Assembly (NCBI GenBank): GCA_037143795.1 | Contig: JBAWXZ010000003.1 | Span: forward strand, 1-64,000 | Reading direction: 5' to 3' | DNA: 64,000 nucleotides | DNA from: Firm-13 sp037143795 | Lineage (GTDB): Bacteria > Bacillota > Clostridia > Saccharofermentanales > Saccharofermentanaceae | In this document: positions 1 through 8,667 of the stretch, piece by piece | How positions within the stretch are numbered: the first letter of the stretch is position 1 | How the letters are laid out: each line of letters begins with the position of its first letter | Notes under the pieces: generated by a model | The model's input: only the letters and a program-made list of their open reading frames with translations | Told to the model about the DNA's origin: nothing | Database searches by the model: none | Made by a program: the position numbers and the translations under genes

Positions 1-1
1 T

Positions 2-70
2 GACGATGTTGCAAAGATCGCCGGTGACAACGATATGACAATATCGGACGTAATGGATCTGATCCAATAA
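2..70 (+). CDS. C-terminal end of an unidentified gene (partial)
   Basis: The last 22 codons of a plus-strand reading frame enter from the left edge and stop at a TAA. The visible tail reads DDVAKIAGDNDMTISDVMDL and then IQ, which is acidic and probably helical. It is too short to assign to a family. Only 13 bases separate its stop from the next gene's GTG start, so the two are probably co-transcribed. Confidence 0.6.
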   Translation, partial: DDVAKIAGDNDMTISDVMDLIQ

Positions 71-83
71 CAGGAGAACGCTT

Positions 84-1265
84 GTGAGACGATTGATTGC
101 CTTGCTTTTATCCTCAGCATTGCTGGTTTTGTGTTCCGGCTGTAAGGCAGACACAGAACATACGGCGAGCTCCGCAGGACCGGGAACAGAGGTACAAACA
201 TCAAAACCTGCTGATGCGGAGCAGTCTTCCGGATCTTCCGATATGACGCAGACTTCCGAAACTGCTGATGTGATGAAGCTATCCGATTTCTACGGGAATT
301 ATGCATTTAAGGAAGTTTCCGTATTGTCCATGCTGTCCTCCTCAACAATCAATTATGCAAATGAGCAGAGATCAGGAAATACATATACCGTTACGGAGGA
401 CCTGTTCGAAATCCGCGGAAAGGACTTTACCTTTACCGTGGAAAAGCCGAAGTATGAAGCTTTCGGTATGCCCGGCGATAACGATATTATGAATCGGGAC
501 GGTAAGAATTTTGCGAAAGCCTATCTGATAGATGCCCAGTACAGAATCCTGAAGGAAAACGGTGATCCGGCATATTACAAAATCTACACATCATCGAAAT
601 ACCCTGGTCGTATCTGGCTGGCAGACTACAATGACAACACGGCCGACGGGACTGAGATTCTCGTACAGAGCATAGATATGCTGGTGCGAAGCGCATTATA
701 TCCGCCGGATACAGCACAGATGAACAAGCACATCACCGGAAGCAAAGAGGGCGTCGATGCACTGTTTGAACTGATTGATGACAAAAAGCAGGATATGGAC
801 AGTATCAATTACGGATACGAATTCTCATATGATACGGTTTACAATATTACCCCGCCCGATGTCGCCGACGGGATGGATTGTCAGATATTTAAATGCAGCA
901 CATCCTGCCTTTCCATTCTGGTTTACAACGGCGGCATTTATGAATTGGGCATAAGTTTTGGAGGATATGGCGTCGTCGATATGCTTCTTTATGATTATAC
1001 CGGAGATGGTGTTCCCGAGCTGCTCTATACCTATTCGTGGGGGTCGGGGATTCATCGCTCCTGTGCGGCGTACTTTGATTTCACAGTCAATATGTCTGTG
1101 CCATTGGATTACACGGCAGGGGAAAAGGAAATGATGCTGGTAGGCAACGAAAACGGCGGTATATCCCTGTACGAAGCCACCTTAACATGTGATTCCGACA
1201 AGACTTGTTTTACGGATTTTTCCCTGCACGCGGATGCATATCTGACCGAAGTTGAACGGATGTAA
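84..1265 (+). CDS. Lipoprotein of unknown function
   Basis: The 393-residue product starts at GTG, preceded by CAGGAG seven bases upstream. It has a classical lipoprotein signal: MRR, a leucine-rich core and a lipobox ending in LCSGC at about residue 20, so it should be lipid-anchored on the outer face of the membrane. A Ser/Thr/Glu-rich linker (about residues 22-65) follows. The folded part contains an acidic stretch DYTGDGVPELLYTYSWGSG near residue 310 that resembles the calcium-binding loop of FG-GAP/VCBS-type repeats. I do not recognise the family. It follows closely on the preceding partial gene and ends at a hairpin terminator shared with the convergent pstS-like gene. Confidence 0.75.
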   Translation: MRRLIALLLSSALLVLCSGCKADTEHTASSAGPGTEVQTSKPADAEQSSGSSDMTQTSETADVMKLSDFYGNYAFKEVSVLSMLSSSTINYANEQRSGNTYTVTEDLFEIRGKDFTFTVEKPKYEAFGMPGDNDIMNRDGKNFAKAYLIDAQYRILKENGDPAYYKIYTSSKYPGRIWLADYNDNTADGTEILVQSIDMLVRSALYPPDTAQMNKHITGSKEGVDALFELIDDKKQDMDSINYGYEFSYDTVYNITPPDVADGMDCQIFKCSTSCLSILVYNGGIYELGISFGGYGVVDMLLYDYTGDGVPELLYTYSWGSGIHRSCAAYFDFTVNMSVPLDYTAGEKEMMLVGNENGGISLYEATLTCDSDKTCFTDFSLHADAYLTEVERM

Positions 1266-1326
1266 TGTAATACTTCAATGATCTGAAAGAAAAAGATATT
1301 TGAAATACCTGCCCGAAAATCAAAGA

Positions 1327-1361
1327 AACCACCCGGAGGAATCTCTCCGGATGGTTCTTTT
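1327..1361. terminator. Bidirectional intrinsic terminator
   Basis: The arms AACCACCCGGAG and CTCCGGATGGTT pair with one mismatch around the loop GAATCT. On the plus strand the stem is followed by TCTTTT. On the minus strand the tail reads TCTTTGATTTT. It sits between two convergent genes and can serve both. Confidence 0.8.
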
Positions 1362-1391
1362 GCTTACTGCTTATTCCGAAATCAGTTTTGA

Positions 1392-2306
1392 TTATTTGCC
1401 GGGATTCGGAACGACTCCGTCATCCAACACGATTTTCATACCGGCATCGCTGAACACATAATCCAGGAATGCTTTGGCAAGTGCATCCGTAGTACCGGCC
1501 TTTGTAATCATCACGAAGGGGCGCTGCAGAGTATATTCGCCGGATTTGACAGTTTCTTCTGAAGGAACAACACCGTCAAGCTTAACAGCTACAATGGTTG
1601 TGTCCACTGCGGAAAGCGATACATATCCGATTGCATTGGGGTTTGCGGACACGGCCTGCTTTACGTTGCCTGTGGAGTTCTGCTCTTCCGCATATACGGC
1701 AGCATCTTTGATCTTCATGAGTTCCTCGAAAGCACTTCTTGTTCCGGATGCGGCCTCGCGTCCGATACACTGGATTTTGGAGTCAACACCGCCGACATCT
1801 TTCCAGTTCGTGATTTCACCTTTGAAAATCTTAGTAATCTGATCGGTTGTGAGAGCAGTTACTCCTGAAGCGGAGTTAACAATAACGGCAATTCCGTCAT
1901 ATCCGATGATGTACTTGTCAAAAGTCGTGGGGTTTTCGGTATCCTTCAAATCCCTGGAGAGTAAGCCGATCTGTGCTGTTCCGTCAGTTACTGCTGTAGG
2001 GCCTTCGCCGGAGCCATTGCCGCCGACTGATACAGTTACATCCTTATTGGCTGCCATGAATGCTTCGGCCAGGGCTGTTGTAACATCAGCCATGGAAGTG
2101 GAGCCGGTAAGTGTAAGGGAACCTTTAAGGGCAGTTGCTTCTGTCGCCTTTGCTGTGGCTGCGGCTGCTGTGGTTGTCGTTGCGGCTGCGGCTGCAGTTG
2201 TGGTGGCTGCAGATGTTGCAGCGGCCGTTGCTCCGCATGCGGTAACACCTAATAGCATTGCTGATGTAAGTATTGTTGCAATAATCATTTTAATTTTCTT
2301 CGTCAT
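1392..2306 (-). CDS. pstS: PstS-like phosphate-binding lipoprotein
   Basis: This 304-residue protein is a periplasmic-binding-fold lipoprotein of the PstS family, the extracellular phosphate receptor of the Pst ABC importer. It has a lysine-rich start, a hydrophobic core and lipobox VTAC near residue 24. An extreme Ala/Thr low-complexity linker (about 26-60) follows. The ligand-binding domain begins LTGSTSMADVTTALAEAF, and GGNGSGEGPTAVTDG and GREAASGTRSAFEE are typical PstS phosphate-contact segments. A good AGGAGGAA site precedes the ATG. No pstCAB genes are next to it: downstream on its own strand is a terminator and a convergent gene. It may therefore be an orphan receptor, or serve a transporter encoded elsewhere. 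Specificity for phosphate is inferred from family. Confidence 0.85.
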   Translation of the reverse strand: MTKKIKMIIATILTSAMLLGVTACGATAAATSAATTTAAAAATTTTAAAATAKATEATALKGSLTLTGSTSMADVTTALAEAFMAANKDVTVSVGGNGSGEGPTAVTDGTAQIGLLSRDLKDTENPTTFDKYIIGYDGIAVIVNSASGVTALTTDQITKIFKGEITNWKDVGGVDSKIQCIGREAASGTRSAFEELMKIKDAAVYAEEQNSTGNVKQAVSANPNAIGYVSLSAVDTTIVAVKLDGVVPSEETVKSGEYTLQRPFVMITKAGTTDALAKAFLDYVFSDAGMKIVLDDGVVPNPGK

Positions 2307-2610
2307 CTCTTGTTCCTCCTCATGTTTGTAACCTCAGAATAACAGCCGGAAATTAGGTCAGGATTAGTCCGGGGTAAAATGCTGTAATTTCGAAGTTAGG
2401 GCAATGTAAATGATATTCAAAGCTTTTCGAAACAGCGAAGGTCAAAATAGCCTTCACCCGGATACGGAAATGCAATCACAGCTGTCGCTATTTTTATATG
2501 AATAATGTTAAAATAGAAAAATACTATGACAACGTCATAACGTTATTTTGCACTTTTTCTGCAAAGGCTATCATAGGGCATCAATTTGCTAAGGAAGATA
2601 TAGGTGCATA
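2307..2610. promoter_or_regulatory. Intergenic control region with paired palindromes
   Basis: This 304-base gap separates the divergent pstS-like and cyclic-di-GMP genes. It holds TATGAC-AAC-GTCATA (2525-2539), which overlaps the perfect palindrome ATAACGTTAT (2537-2546). Both lie about 70 bases before the GTG start of the plus-strand gene and are plausible operators. A hairpin GAAGG/CCTTC lies near 2448-2464. AAGGAAG at 2591-2597 is the likely ribosome site for the plus-strand gene, although its 13-base spacing is long. I found no convincing -35/-10 pair. Confidence 0.35.
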
Positions 2611-5607
2611 GTGGGAAATTTTAACGGTATAATTTTAATTGTTGACGATAACCAGGACAGACTTATCTCAATGACGGCGCAGATTCAGAAGTCCTTTCCT
2701 GATTTTGCTGTACGAACGGCTTTGACATGGCAGCAATGCTTTCGGATTACATCAGAAGAGGAGATTGGTGTTATTTTTGCTGATATCGGCATGCAGGGGA
2801 TAGACACGGCTTGTGTGTGCCGGAAGCTGAAAACAGAGATACGAACCCGCGATATTCCGGTGGTATTTATCACCGCAGCAGAAGATAAAGATCTCAGGAT
2901 TCTTGCCCTGGAAAGCGGCGCCGATGGCTTTTTGTCCAAACCGGTTGATGACAGCGAATTGACCGCGCAGATCCGGACAATGCTTAATGTTAAAAGAATG
3001 TATACAAATCCCCGGGCTTTGCTGGATGTACTGAACAAAGAAAATGACACTCATAAAAAGAGGGAAGAATCTCTTCTCGAAGCCCAGAGGCTGGCCCATA
3101 TAGGCAGTTTTGAGCATGATATGTATAGTAATCGAATTACATGGACAAAAGAGGGGCTGCGCATATACGGAGTCGAAAATGCACAGGATCTGGACACGCC
3201 GGATAAGGTCCATCAATATATTCATCCGGAAGACAGGGACTATGAACTTCAATGCATTGAGAAAGCTATGCTTAACAAGAATGAAGCGGAATTTAATTTT
3301 CGTATCAGTAGAAAAGATGGAGAAGTTCGTACTTTAAATATGCGCTTTACTCCAATATTTGATGCCGCCGGAAAGAATATTCGATGTATCGGTGCTATAC
3401 AGGATGTTACTCAAAAAGAACAGCTGGCAAAAGAACTGACATATAATCACAATTTGGTGCAGTCACTTTTGGATAATACAACAGATGCCATATATATAAA
3501 GGACACATTCGGCCGGTATTTACTATTTAACGCTTCTGCTGAAAAAACCGTTGGCAAAACGGCTCAGGAAGTTCTTGGAAAGGACGATACCAACCTTTTT
3601 CCGATGGATGAAGCCATGACCGTTATGACTACGGATCGTGAAATAATGAAATCCAAAAAAACGAGTACAAATGTGGAATATGTGACCAACGCCTTGGGTG
3701 AGCACGTTGTATTTTCAAGTACCAAGGGACCAATATTGGATGAGAATCATGCTGTAATAGGACTGTTTGGGATCGCACGCGATATTACTGAACTTGAGAA
3801 GCGAGAGATTGCCTTGCGGGAAAGTGAAAGCAGATTGGTTGCGGCTCAGAAAATAGCGCACGTTGGCAACTGGGAATTAAGCAGTACCACAAAATCCATC
3901 TGGGCTTCCGAAGAAGCGTTTAACATTTATGGCATTGAATATTCTTCGTCATTTTTACCTTTAGCCGAGGTACAGAAATGTGTGCTGCCGCAATACCGGA
4001 AATTACTTGACGACAAGCTTATCGGCTTAATTGCCCGGAATGACAGATATAACATCGAATTCAAAATCAGAAAAGCTAATACAGGAGAAGAGAGATTTAT
4101 ATATTCCAATGCGGTGCTGCAGCTTGACAGTACAGGAAAAGATTACAAAGTTCTGGGGACGATTCAGGATATTACCGAAAGCAAAGAAATAGAAATTGCA
4201 CTGGAGGAATCCAAAAAATATCTGGAGAGTCTGATTAATCATACCAATGCACTGATTATTGTCTGGGATGAGAATTTCGAAATCACACGGATCAATAGTG
4301 CTCTCGAAGAATTGATCGGGAGAACTGCTGAAGAGGTTCTCGGGAAAAGGCTTGATTTGCTTTTCCCGGCAAATCAGGCAGATACATCCATGGAACTCTT
4401 TAAAAATACAGATCAGGTAAATAAAGAGGATGCCCTGGAGGTTGAAATTATTCATAAAAATGGTTCGGTCCGCACGGTTTTATGGAATCTGGCAACCATA
4501 TACAATCAGGATGACAAAACGCATTTTTCATCCATTGCACAGGGTCAGGATATTACGGAAAGAATTGAAGCTGAAAGAAACCTTCTTTATCAAAGTTATC
4601 ACGACTATCTTACCGGACTTAACAACCGGAGGTTCTATGAAGAAGAGTTAAAAACAATCGATAATGAAAAGAACCTGCCGCTGAGCATCATTATGGGGGA
4701 TGTTAATGGTATCAAACTTGTCAACGATTCATTTGGACAAACTATCGGCGATCAGCTTCTCATTAGAATTGCTGCCGTATTAACAAACGGATGCAGGGCA
4801 GGCGATATTATTTCCAGGATTGGAGGGGATGAATTTGTGATCATCCTTCCGCGAACCGATGCGATGGAGACGGAAAAGGTTATTAGCCGCATAAAGGAGC
4901 TGGCCGCGGCGGAAATGGTTGAATCGCTTCAGTTATCGATATCTTTCGGGTATGAGACAAAAACGGCAATCGATCAGAACATTCAGGGGATCATCAAAAT
5001 CGCGGAAGACCATATGTACCGGCACAAACTTTTTGACAGCTCGAGTATGCGAAGTACGATGATCGACCTGATTATGAATACATTATATGAGAAAAACAAC
5101 AGGGAAATGCTTCATTCGAAAAGAGTAAGTGAAATCTGTGAGGCCATAGCTGACAAATTGAATCTGGACAAGGATGATATCAATCAAATCAGAATAGCGG
5201 GACTTTTGCATGACATAGGCAAAATAGGAATTGATGAAAATATCCTGAACAGCACGCAAAAGCTTAGTGATCAGGAGTGGACGGAAATCAAAAAACACTC
5301 CGAAATCGGCTACAGGATATTATGCTCAGCCGTTGAATTTTCCGGTATTGCCCTGTTTGTACTGGATCATCATGAAAGATGGGATGGAAAAGGTTATCCC
5401 AAGGGACTCAAAGGCGAAGAGATCTCGTTTCCCGCAAGAATTATCGCCCTAGCAGATTCTTATGATGCAATGACAGCCGAGCGGACTTACAGGCCGGTTT
5501 TAGGGAAAAACCATGCGGTCGAGGAAATAAGGAGATGTGCCGGCACACAGTATGATCCCGAAATTGCAAGGGTATTCGTTGAAAAGGTATTGGGTGAAGT
5601 GTGGTAA
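2611..5607 (+). CDS. Receiver-PAS-GGDEF-HD-GYP cyclic-di-GMP signalling protein
   Basis: A 998-residue cytoplasmic protein. In order it has a receiver domain (about 1-130, phosphoacceptor Asp in FADIGMQG), roughly four PAS/PAC sensory domains (about 145-660), a GGDEF domain (about 665-830) and an HD-GYP domain (about 835-990). The diguanylate cyclase motif is intact (RIGGDEFVII, about residue 738). The phosphodiesterase keeps HDIGK at about 866 and HHERWDGKGYPKG. Both synthesis and breakdown of cyclic-di-GMP are therefore possible on paper. In such hybrids one half is often only regulatory, and the sequence alone does not say which. No transmembrane segment is visible, so the input is cytosolic or comes through phosphorylation by a histidine kinase not encoded here. 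Start codon is GTG. Confidence 0.9.
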   Translation: MGNFNGIILIVDDNQDRLISMTAQIQKSFPDFAVRTALTWQQCFRITSEEEIGVIFADIGMQGIDTACVCRKLKTEIRTRDIPVVFITAAEDKDLRILALESGADGFLSKPVDDSELTAQIRTMLNVKRMYTNPRALLDVLNKENDTHKKREESLLEAQRLAHIGSFEHDMYSNRITWTKEGLRIYGVENAQDLDTPDKVHQYIHPEDRDYELQCIEKAMLNKNEAEFNFRISRKDGEVRTLNMRFTPIFDAAGKNIRCIGAIQDVTQKEQLAKELTYNHNLVQSLLDNTTDAIYIKDTFGRYLLFNASAEKTVGKTAQEVLGKDDTNLFPMDEAMTVMTTDREIMKSKKTSTNVEYVTNALGEHVVFSSTKGPILDENHAVIGLFGIARDITELEKREIALRESESRLVAAQKIAHVGNWELSSTTKSIWASEEAFNIYGIEYSSSFLPLAEVQKCVLPQYRKLLDDKLIGLIARNDRYNIEFKIRKANTGEERFIYSNAVLQLDSTGKDYKVLGTIQDITESKEIEIALEESKKYLESLINHTNALIIVWDENFEITRINSALEELIGRTAEEVLGKRLDLLFPANQADTSMELFKNTDQVNKEDALEVEIIHKNGSVRTVLWNLATIYNQDDKTHFSSIAQGQDITERIEAERNLLYQSYHDYLTGLNNRRFYEEELKTIDNEKNLPLSIIMGDVNGIKLVNDSFGQTIGDQLLIRIAAVLTNGCRAGDIISRIGGDEFVIILPRTDAMETEKVISRIKELAAAEMVESLQLSISFGYETKTAIDQNIQGIIKIAEDHMYRHKLFDSSSMRSTMIDLIMNTLYEKNNREMLHSKRVSEICEAIADKLNLDKDDINQIRIAGLLHDIGKIGIDENILNSTQKLSDQEWTEIKKHSEIGYRILCSAVEFSGIALFVLDHHERWDGKGYPKGLKGEEISFPARIIALADSYDAMTAERTYRPVLGKNHAVEEIRRCAGTQYDPEIARVFVEKVLGEVW

Positions 5608-5691
5608 ACAGGATATTTAAGAGAGTGTACAACAGAAAATGTACTTCAGCAAGCATATTCAATATTGAAAAAAAAGAAAGAAGGATGCAAA

Positions 5692-5877
5692 ATGAACCCG
5701 GAAAAAGTAATCTGCAAATGTAAAAATGTCAAAAAGAAAGATATCATTAAAGCTATGGAAAAAGGCGCAACATCCTACAAGGACATCAGGGATAAGACCG
5801 GCGCAGGCTCGAAATGCGGAAAATGTGAAAAGGACATCAAAAAATTTATCAAGAAACAAAAAGAGAAGCTGTCATAA
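5692..5877 (+). CDS. BFD-like [2Fe-2S]-binding protein
   Basis: A 61-residue protein with the bacterioferritin-associated ferredoxin pattern: CKC near the N-terminus, then GAGSKCGKCEKDI, giving four cysteines spaced to bind a [2Fe-2S] cluster. It is very rich in lysine. I chose the ATG at 5692 because AAGGA lies six bases upstream; an in-frame TTG 27 bases earlier has no ribosome site. Proteins of this type pass electrons or help handle iron; the partner is not evident here. It sits just before the Tag/FabV/alkyltransferase group, which has its own ribosome sites. Confidence 0.8.
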   Translation: MNPEKVICKCKNVKKKDIIKAMEKGATSYKDIRDKTGAGSKCGKCEKDIKKFIKKQKEKLS

Positions 5878-5903
5878 CAGAAATGAAAAGGGTGGTCCCG
5901 ATA

Positions 5904-6470
5904 ATGGAAAGATGTTCCTGGTGCGGCACTGACGAGTTGTATGTGAAATATCACGATGAGGAATGGGGCGTTCCGGTTCACGATGATAAGAAACATTTTG
6001 AATTCCTTCTGCTCGAATCGGCACAGGCCGGACTCAGCTGGCTTACCATTCTCAGGAAAAGGGAGAACTACCGGCTGGCCTATGACGGTTTTGACGCAGC
6101 CAGAATTTCCAAGTATGATGATAAGAAGTACGAAGAGCTTTTGAATAACAAAGGGATAGTGCGGAATAAATTAAAAATCAGGGCGTCAATTAATAATGCC
6201 GTGCATTTTCTTGAAATTCAGAAAGAGTTCGGAAGTTTTGACCGGTATATCTGGAATTTCACAGGCAATAAGCCGGTTGTGAATAACTGGGACGCCATAT
6301 CAGAAGTGCCTGCCACTTCCGAATTTGCGGACAGGGTAAGTGCGGATTTAAAGGCAAGGGGCTTCAAATTCATGGGGCCGACCATTGTGTATGCACACCT
6401 GCAGGCAACAGGACTGATTAATGATCACATCAAAGGGTGTTTCAGGCATGATACCTTACAGCAAGCATAA
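5904..6470 (+). CDS. tag: DNA-3-methyladenine glycosylase I
   Basis: A 188-residue base-excision repair enzyme that removes 3-methyladenine from alkylated DNA. The zinc-site residues of E. coli Tag are conserved: Cys4 and His17 in the N-terminal MERCSWCG...YHDEEWG, and the C-terminal His and Cys in NDHIKGC. The catalytic-pocket segment ESAQAGLSWLTILRKRENY is also present. Length matches the family. Start is ATG at 5904, preceded by AGGGTGG; an upstream in-frame ATG lacks a ribosome site. The next gene's ribosome site begins immediately after its stop, so it is in an operon with fabV and the alkyltransferase. Confidence 0.95.
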   Translation: MERCSWCGTDELYVKYHDEEWGVPVHDDKKHFEFLLLESAQAGLSWLTILRKRENYRLAYDGFDAARISKYDDKKYEELLNNKGIVRNKLKIRASINNAVHFLEIQKEFGSFDRYIWNFTGNKPVVNNWDAISEVPATSEFADRVSADLKARGFKFMGPTIVYAHLQATGLINDHIKGCFRHDTLQQA

Positions 6471-6486
6471 AGGGGAGGTACTAACA

Positions 6487-7671
6487 ATGATCGTCGAACC
6501 GAAAGTCCGCGGATTTATCTGCACATCGGCGCATGCCGTCGGTTGTTCCGAGAATGTAAACAGTCAGGTTGATTACATCAAAGCACGTCCCAAAATCGAC
6601 GGTGCCAAAAAAGTCCTTGTGATAGGTGCATCGACGGGATATGGCCTCGCTTCAAGAATCACGACTGCATTTGCAGGCGGAGCCGCAACAATTGGTGTTA
6701 TTTTTGATAAACCGTCTGACGGCAGACGTACGGCATCGGCAGGATGGTACAACACGGCCGCTTTTGAGCAGCGTGCACACGAAGAAGGCCTGTATGCCAA
6801 ATCAATTAACGGAGATGCCTTTTCCGCCGAAATCAAACAGCGGACAATTGCGATGATTAAAGAGGATCTCGGGCAGGTGGACCTTATTGTATACAGCCTC
6901 GCGTCTCCCAGAAGGAATATGGCTGATGGTACCACATACAATTCCGTACTGAAAACGACTGACGGGGAATATACAAACACTTCGATCGACCTCAAAAACA
7001 ACATATTGACGCAAGTCACTATTCCGCAGGCCACTGATGAGGAAATCCTCAGTACAATTAAAGTCATGGGCGGGGAAGACTGGAAGGACTGGATAAAGGA
7101 ATTGAATAAAGCCGGTGTTCTGGCGCCGGTTACATTAACCGTTGCTTATTCCTATCTCGGGCCCGCAATGACACATCCGATCTACTTAAACGGATCAATA
7201 GGAATGGCCAAGAAGCATTTGAGTGACACGGCTGATCAGATCTGCAGGGAGTTCTCCGGGGTCACTGCCTATATTTCCGTGAACAAGGCACTTGTCACAC
7301 AGGCAAGCGCGGCGATTCCGATTGTACCGCTCTATATATCGATTCTTTATAAGGTGATGAAAGAAATGGGAATTCATGAAGGATGCATCGAACAGATGTA
7401 CCGTCTGTACCATGACAAGCTATATACGGAAAAACCTGTGCTTGACCTTGAGGGGCGCCTTAGGGTGGATGACTGGGAAATGCGTGCGGATGTCCAGGAG
7501 AGAATCGCCGGAATATGGCCTGTAATCAGGACGGAAAATATCGATCAGTACTGTGACATCGCTGGCTACTGGGAAGATTTCTATCAGATGTTCGGCTTCA
7601 GGCTTCCTTCGGTTGATTACACAAAGGATATTGATCCGTCAGTAAACATCCCGAGCATCGCTGTGGAATGA
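6487..7671 (+). CDS. fabV: NADH-dependent trans-2-enoyl-CoA/ACP reductase FabV
   Basis: A 394-residue member of the FabV/TER family of the short-chain dehydrogenase superfamily. It reduces trans-2-enoyl-CoA or -ACP to the saturated thioester, either in fatty-acid elongation or in the butyryl-CoA branch of fermentation. Visible are the N-terminal hallmark VRGFICTSAHAVGC, the nucleotide-binding loop GASTGYGLASR (about 48-57) and the catalytic Tyr-x8-Lys pair (Tyr233, Lys242 in IYLNGSIGMAKKHL). The ATG at 6487 has a strong AGGGGAGG site. Length fits the family. It overlaps the following alkyltransferase by four bases (ATGA), so it sits inside a DNA-repair gene set, which is an odd setting for a lipid or fermentation enzyme. 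Confidence 0.95.
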   Translation: MIVEPKVRGFICTSAHAVGCSENVNSQVDYIKARPKIDGAKKVLVIGASTGYGLASRITTAFAGGAATIGVIFDKPSDGRRTASAGWYNTAAFEQRAHEEGLYAKSINGDAFSAEIKQRTIAMIKEDLGQVDLIVYSLASPRRNMADGTTYNSVLKTTDGEYTNTSIDLKNNILTQVTIPQATDEEILSTIKVMGGEDWKDWIKELNKAGVLAPVTLTVAYSYLGPAMTHPIYLNGSIGMAKKHLSDTADQICREFSGVTAYISVNKALVTQASAAIPIVPLYISILYKVMKEMGIHEGCIEQMYRLYHDKLYTEKPVLDLEGRLRVDDWEMRADVQERIAGIWPVIRTENIDQYCDIAGYWEDFYQMFGFRLPSVDYTKDIDPSVNIPSIAVE

Positions 7672-7976
7672 ACAAATTTTATACGGATGTATATGAACTT
7701 GCGGCCCTCATACCGGAAGGCAAAGTTGCTGCATACGGCCAGATTGCAGCCATGCTTGGCAACCCGCTTGCAGCCAGGCAGGTCGGGTATGCGATGAATG
7801 CTGCGCCGGAACATCTGCATCTGCCCTGTCACAGGGTCGTCAGCAAAAAGGGGGAAATGCTTCCCGGCAGCGCTTTTGGCGGTGCAGAAGCGCAGCGGAA
7901 AAAACTGGAGCAGGAAGGCGTCATATTTCTTGATAACGGCTGCATTGATATGAAAAAAAGCATGTGGAGACCTTAA
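7668..7976 (+). CDS. MGMT-family DNA alkyltransferase (short form)
   Basis: A 102-residue protein equal to the C-terminal, DNA-binding and active-site domain of O6-methylguanine-DNA methyltransferases. The acceptor cysteine is present in LPCHRVVS (Cys54). This separates it from alkyltransferase-like ATL proteins, which have Trp there. It lacks the N-terminal domain of full-length Ogt/Ada, so whether it is a complete suicide repair enzyme or a damage sensor is open. Its ATG overlaps the fabV stop (ATGA), indicating translational coupling. With Tag two genes upstream it suggests a small alkylation-repair operon. Confidence 0.88.
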   Translation: MNKFYTDVYELAALIPEGKVAAYGQIAAMLGNPLAARQVGYAMNAAPEHLHLPCHRVVSKKGEMLPGSAFGGAEAQRKKLEQEGVIFLDNGCIDMKKSMWRP

Positions 7977-8039
7977 TTCACATTCCGATAATATCCGGAA
8001 CCCGGTACAGACACTGGTGGAATGAGGCAAAAGAAAAGG

Positions 8040-8045
8040 TATAAT
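8040..8045 (+). promoter_or_regulatory. Candidate -10 box for the DUF4126 gene
   Basis: A perfect TATAAT lies 33 bases before the ATG of the next gene, just upstream of its AAAGGGG ribosome site. No good -35 hexamer is seen at normal spacing, so this is a suggestion from the -10 box only. Confidence 0.4.
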
Positions 8046-8077
8046 TTACTTGGCCATTTTCATAAAGGGGATTTTTT

Positions 8078-8650
8078 ATGGAGCTTCTTTTACAAATACT
8101 GATTGGAATCGGTTTGTCGGCTACCTGCGGGTTTCGCGTATTTGTGCCTCTGTTTGTCATGGGAATTGCGGACATCAGCGGATATCTTACTTTAGCTCCG
8201 GGGTTTGAGTGGATCGGAAGCTATCCGGCTGTGATTGTTTTCGGAATTGCCACCGTTATTGAAATTGCTGCTTATTTTATCCCCTATGTCGATAACCTGC
8301 TGAACACAATCAGCATACCGGTCAGTATTATTGCCGGAGTTATTGTAACTGCATCGGTTATCACCGGCATTGATCCGATGCTTCAGTGGACGCTCGCTGT
8401 CATTGTCGGCGGAGGTGTCGCCACAGCGACAAGCCTTCTTTCGAACGGGACACACAACGTATCAACCATAGTCAGCGGAGGAGCGGCTAATCCCGCCGTT
8501 TCGACAGTCGAATCCGCAGCATCCGTGGTAACGGCTGTTATGGCTGTTGTCGTACCGGTCCTGGCATTTATATTATTGGTTTTACTGATTGTACTTGTCG
8601 TACTTACTCTGCGAAAATTCAGGAACCGCAGGAAAGAACTGATCGATTAG
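8078..8650 (+). CDS. DUF4126 integral membrane protein
   Basis: A 190-residue, very hydrophobic protein with about five membrane segments. The N-terminal GLSATCGFRVFVPLF followed by a short glycine-rich loop matches the DUF4126 family. Residues 110-150 are Gly/Ala/Ser-rich and it ends in a basic cytoplasmic tail (RKFRNRRKELID). Function is unknown in the family. It is preceded by its own ribosome site and possible -10 box. It converges on the minus-strand GNAT gene, only 17 bases away, with no hairpin between them. Confidence 0.8.
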   Translation: MELLLQILIGIGLSATCGFRVFVPLFVMGIADISGYLTLAPGFEWIGSYPAVIVFGIATVIEIAAYFIPYVDNLLNTISIPVSIIAGVIVTASVITGIDPMLQWTLAVIVGGGVATATSLLSNGTHNVSTIVSGGAANPAVSTVESAASVVTAVMAVVVPVLAFILLVLLIVLVVLTLRKFRNRRKELID

Positions 8651-8667
8651 GATTTCATGCCTGTATT

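Noticed and set aside
1849..2331. Plus-strand frame opposite the PstS-like gene
   Set aside because: It is made of Val/Ala runs, the antisense of the Ala/Thr linker, and starts without a ribosome site.
2390..2480. Cyclic-di-GMP riboswitch before the 998-residue gene
   Set aside because: Fragments such as CAAAGC and TAGCC recall the class-I core but the order of stems is not supported and the distance to the start is large.
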